NCBI RefSeq assembly: GCF_003318295.1
Contig: NZ_QOCW01000019.1
Span: forward strand, 1-64,000
DNA from: Bacillus taeanensis
GTDB lineage: Bacteria > Bacillota > Bacilli > Bacillales > UBA6769
Reading direction: 5' to 3'
DNA length: 64,000 bases
The position numbers and the translations under genes were made by a program. Of the stretch, positions 62,489 to 64,000 are shown piece by piece. The first letter of the stretch is position 1. Every line of letters starts with the position of its first letter. The notes below the pieces were generated by a model. The model ran no database searches and was not told the origin of the DNA. It was given only the letters and a program-made list of their open reading frames with translations.

Positions 62489-63358
62489 TTAATAGGAAAA
62501 TGTTATATTTTTTTCTATCAGTGTTTTTTCAAGTCTTTTCAACTTTTTAATCGATTCTTCTGATGTTCGTTTCCCAATTTCAATTACTAATGCATCTATC
62601 AATGCCATAATAGGTATTACTGAAAATTGTTCTTCACTAACTTCTACTTTTAACGTTACAGACGCATATGAAATAATTGGACATGAGATATGGTCTGTTA
62701 TTAATATAATCCTATTACCTAGTTCATAGGTCAGCTTAACTGCTTCAATAATTCGATTTGTGTATGGTTCGAATGCAAAAACCACTAAAATTTCATTCTC
62801 TTCAAATTGCAAAATCTTGTCATAAATTACTTCTGTATCATGACTTAGTTGCCTTATCTTAGGATAGAATTCTCCAAGAAGCTGTTCGAAATATAATGCA
62901 GTTGCTTTGTACGGTCGAGTTCCCAAAACATTGATATAACTTGATTTTATAATGCAATCAACTGCATCTTCAAAATTTTCCATTAAACTAGAATCTAATG
63001 ATTTGTTTAATAAATTAACTGATTCTTCCCAAACTTGCACTAAAGTTGGAGCTTTTTCTTCTTCTTTTTCAATTTCTGTAAAAGACTTCTGTAATGTCCA
63101 TTTCGAAACAGAAGGCACCGATTCATCATAGATATCTTTTCGTAAGTCATTAAAATTTTCATAGCCTAAGGCATCTATCGTACGCATCACAGTTGAGATT
63201 CCAACGTTGGCATTACTGGCAAGCTCTTTAATTGTTATTAATCCTATTGATTGATGATTTTTAAGAATATAATCGCATAACTGTCTTTGTTTTTTCGGTA
63301 AAGAATCTTTAATATCAACTATTTTATCAATTGTTGTTGTTTGATTATATAAACTCAT
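62489..63358 (-). CDS. RpiR/MurR-family transcriptional regulator with SIS domain
   Basis: A 289-residue regulator: N-terminal RpiR HTH (residues 1-80; KKQRQLCDYILKNHQSIGL, IKELASNANVGISTVMRTID) and a C-terminal SIS phosphosugar-binding domain (about 125-260; INVLGTRPYKATALYFEQLL, ILITDHISCPI). SIS ligands are usually sugar phosphates. It likely controls the neighbouring DapA/ALDH/transporter genes. The start is supported by AGGGGATTTAA. Confidence 0.9.
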   Translation of the reverse strand: MSLYNQTTTIDKIVDIKDSLPKKQRQLCDYILKNHQSIGLITIKELASNANVGISTVMRTIDALGYENFNDLRKDIYDESVPSVSKWTLQKSFTEIEKEEEKAPTLVQVWEESVNLLNKSLDSSLMENFEDAVDCIIKSSYINVLGTRPYKATALYFEQLLGEFYPKIRQLSHDTEVIYDKILQFEENEILVVFAFEPYTNRIIEAVKLTYELGNRIILITDHISCPIISYASVTLKVEVSEEQFSVIPIMALIDALVIEIGKRTSEESIKKLKRLEKTLIEKNITFSY

Positions 63359-63731
63359 TTAAATCCCCTTTTCACCTTGAATTTATAGATTATCCGTGAA
63401 AATTGATTTGCCCGTTCTTTAGCCATAAATCAGTCTTTCATTTTGTAATAATTTCCGTTACTATTGAATATGCGGCAATGCTCTCATTGAAAATGTTATA
63501 TTAATTGTCAAGATGATTGTATATATACCGAATTCCTTTTATTATAGCAAGGATAACTGTAAAAATGCTCCTCCAATTCTACATATATTCTACAACTTCA
63601 TTTGATTAGTGGAAGCGTTTATAGTTATATGAGTGGGGAAAATAACGAACATCTTTTTTCTTTTCATAAACCTGCTTTAACATATCCTCATTTCATGTCT
63701 AATTTTATGAGTTCATTATAAAAGGCTAACC
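63359..63731. other. Intergenic region before the IS6 relic
   Basis: AT-rich, no ORF with a ribosome binding site. It contains an ATGTCTAAT stretch at 63695 that does not have the spacing of the island promoters. Confidence 0.4.
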
Positions 63732-63905
63732 GGGTCTGGTGCAAAGATAATTTATAAAAAAACGTAGGACATAAATTTCCTGCTGACTTATGGATTATGA
63801 TGCGGTGCCAAATAGTTTATTAATGAATTCTTTCCAATTTTGAGCAGACTCCACCCCTTGGTGAAGCTGCTTCTTTTTAATGATATGTATCGCTTCATAA
63901 TCCAA
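63732..63905 (-). pseudogene. IS6-family (IS240-like) transposase C-terminal relic with terminal repeat
   Basis: GGGTCTGGTGCAAAGATAAT (63732-63751) is close to the GGTTCTG-TGCAAAG terminal repeat of IS6/IS240 elements. On the minus strand, ending at 63795, about 35 codons read DYEAIHIIKKKQLHQG and FINKLFGTAS, matching the transposase C-terminus. The catalytic part is missing; similarity ends around 63900. It is the tail of an old insertion. Confidence 0.6.
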
Positions 63906-63959
63906 AAAAATAGTAAGTAAATCAACTTCTATGTTTCCAAAGCATTATTTTTAACCAGC

Positions 63960-63993
63960 ACACCTTGATCACTATTAGCTCAAGGTGTTTTGT
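63960..63993 (+). terminator. Terminator near the window end
   Basis: Nine-base stem ACACCTTGA / TCAAGGTGT with TTTGTT after it; no gene feeding it is visible. Confidence 0.55.
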
Positions 63994-64000
63994 TGGTTCC

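Noticed and set aside
63690-63725. ATGTCTAAT sequence similar to the island's promoter element
   Set aside because: The ACA half is missing, and no -10 hexamer lies 19 bases downstream; no plus-strand gene follows.
1-64000. CRISPR arrays, tRNA and rRNA genes
   Set aside because: No regularly spaced repeats, and no tRNA cloverleaf or rRNA sequence was recognised on either strand.

Overview
The window looks like a chromosomal segment of an endospore-forming member of the Bacillaceae. The evidence is low GC, strong AAGGAGG-type ribosome binding sites, a GerA-type spore germinant receptor operon, an IDEAL-domain protein, PRD-type PTS regulation and CcpA-like operators. It is mostly accessory catabolic islands, with mobile-element scars and decaying genes between them.

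Layout. 0-8.4 kb: an IS630 relic, an alpha/beta hydrolase, two small proteins, and a membrane-lipid group (GT28 diacylglycerol glycosyltransferase, cardiolipin synthase, an EEP-fold hydrolase, a type I phosphodiesterase). 8.5-15.1 kb is a decaying zone: a transposase relic, a two-domain CoA-enzyme activase whose partner gene is cut off by a 3'-truncated IS3 element, an orphan gerAB gene with two homopolymer frameshifts, and MFS and AraC remnants. 15.4-22.3 kb: an intact GH3 beta-glucosidase, a germinant receptor operon in the order D-B-A-C, and an IDEAL protein, followed by a broken aldo/keto reductase. 23-34.2 kb is a PTS island. A mannitol-type EIICBA, a divergent HPr and an MtlR-type regulator face a glucitol operon (gutM, srlA, srlE, srlB, srlD), a fructose-6-phosphate aldolase, and a second, canonical HPr with Enzyme I. 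34.3-35.9 kb: a TnpB-only IS200/IS605-type element that splits the start codon of a MOSC-domain gene.

36.9-54.3 kb is the most interesting region, an amino-acid catabolic island. LysR and PucR regulators precede a methylmalonate-semialdehyde dehydrogenase and an omega-aminotransferase, a sodium:alanine symporter, an aldehyde dehydrogenase operon and an alanine dehydrogenase. The ALDH operon contains a DadA-like oxidase, a DapA-like lyase, an Asp/Glu-racemase-like protein, a BFD-like protein, a 2Fe-2S protein and an NAD/FAD oxidoreductase. It resembles trans-4-hydroxyproline degradation clusters, but a two-cysteine Asp/Glu racemase homologue stands where a proline-racemase-type epimerase is expected. 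Five promoters in the island carry the same 20-bp element (core ACA-N3-TGTCTAATGA), each exactly 19 bp before a -10 hexamer. I infer one regulon with a shared activator. The omega-aminotransferase would make alanine, and the symporter and alanine dehydrogenase would import and recycle it.

54.4-63.4 kb is a second catabolic group: a BCCT transporter lacking the usual binding-site tryptophans, an FAD amine-oxidase-like protein, a second DapA-like lyase, an aldehyde dehydrogenase, an EamA exporter and an RpiR regulator. The window ends in an IS6-family relic. All assignments come from reading the sequence and from family knowledge; no database search was made.
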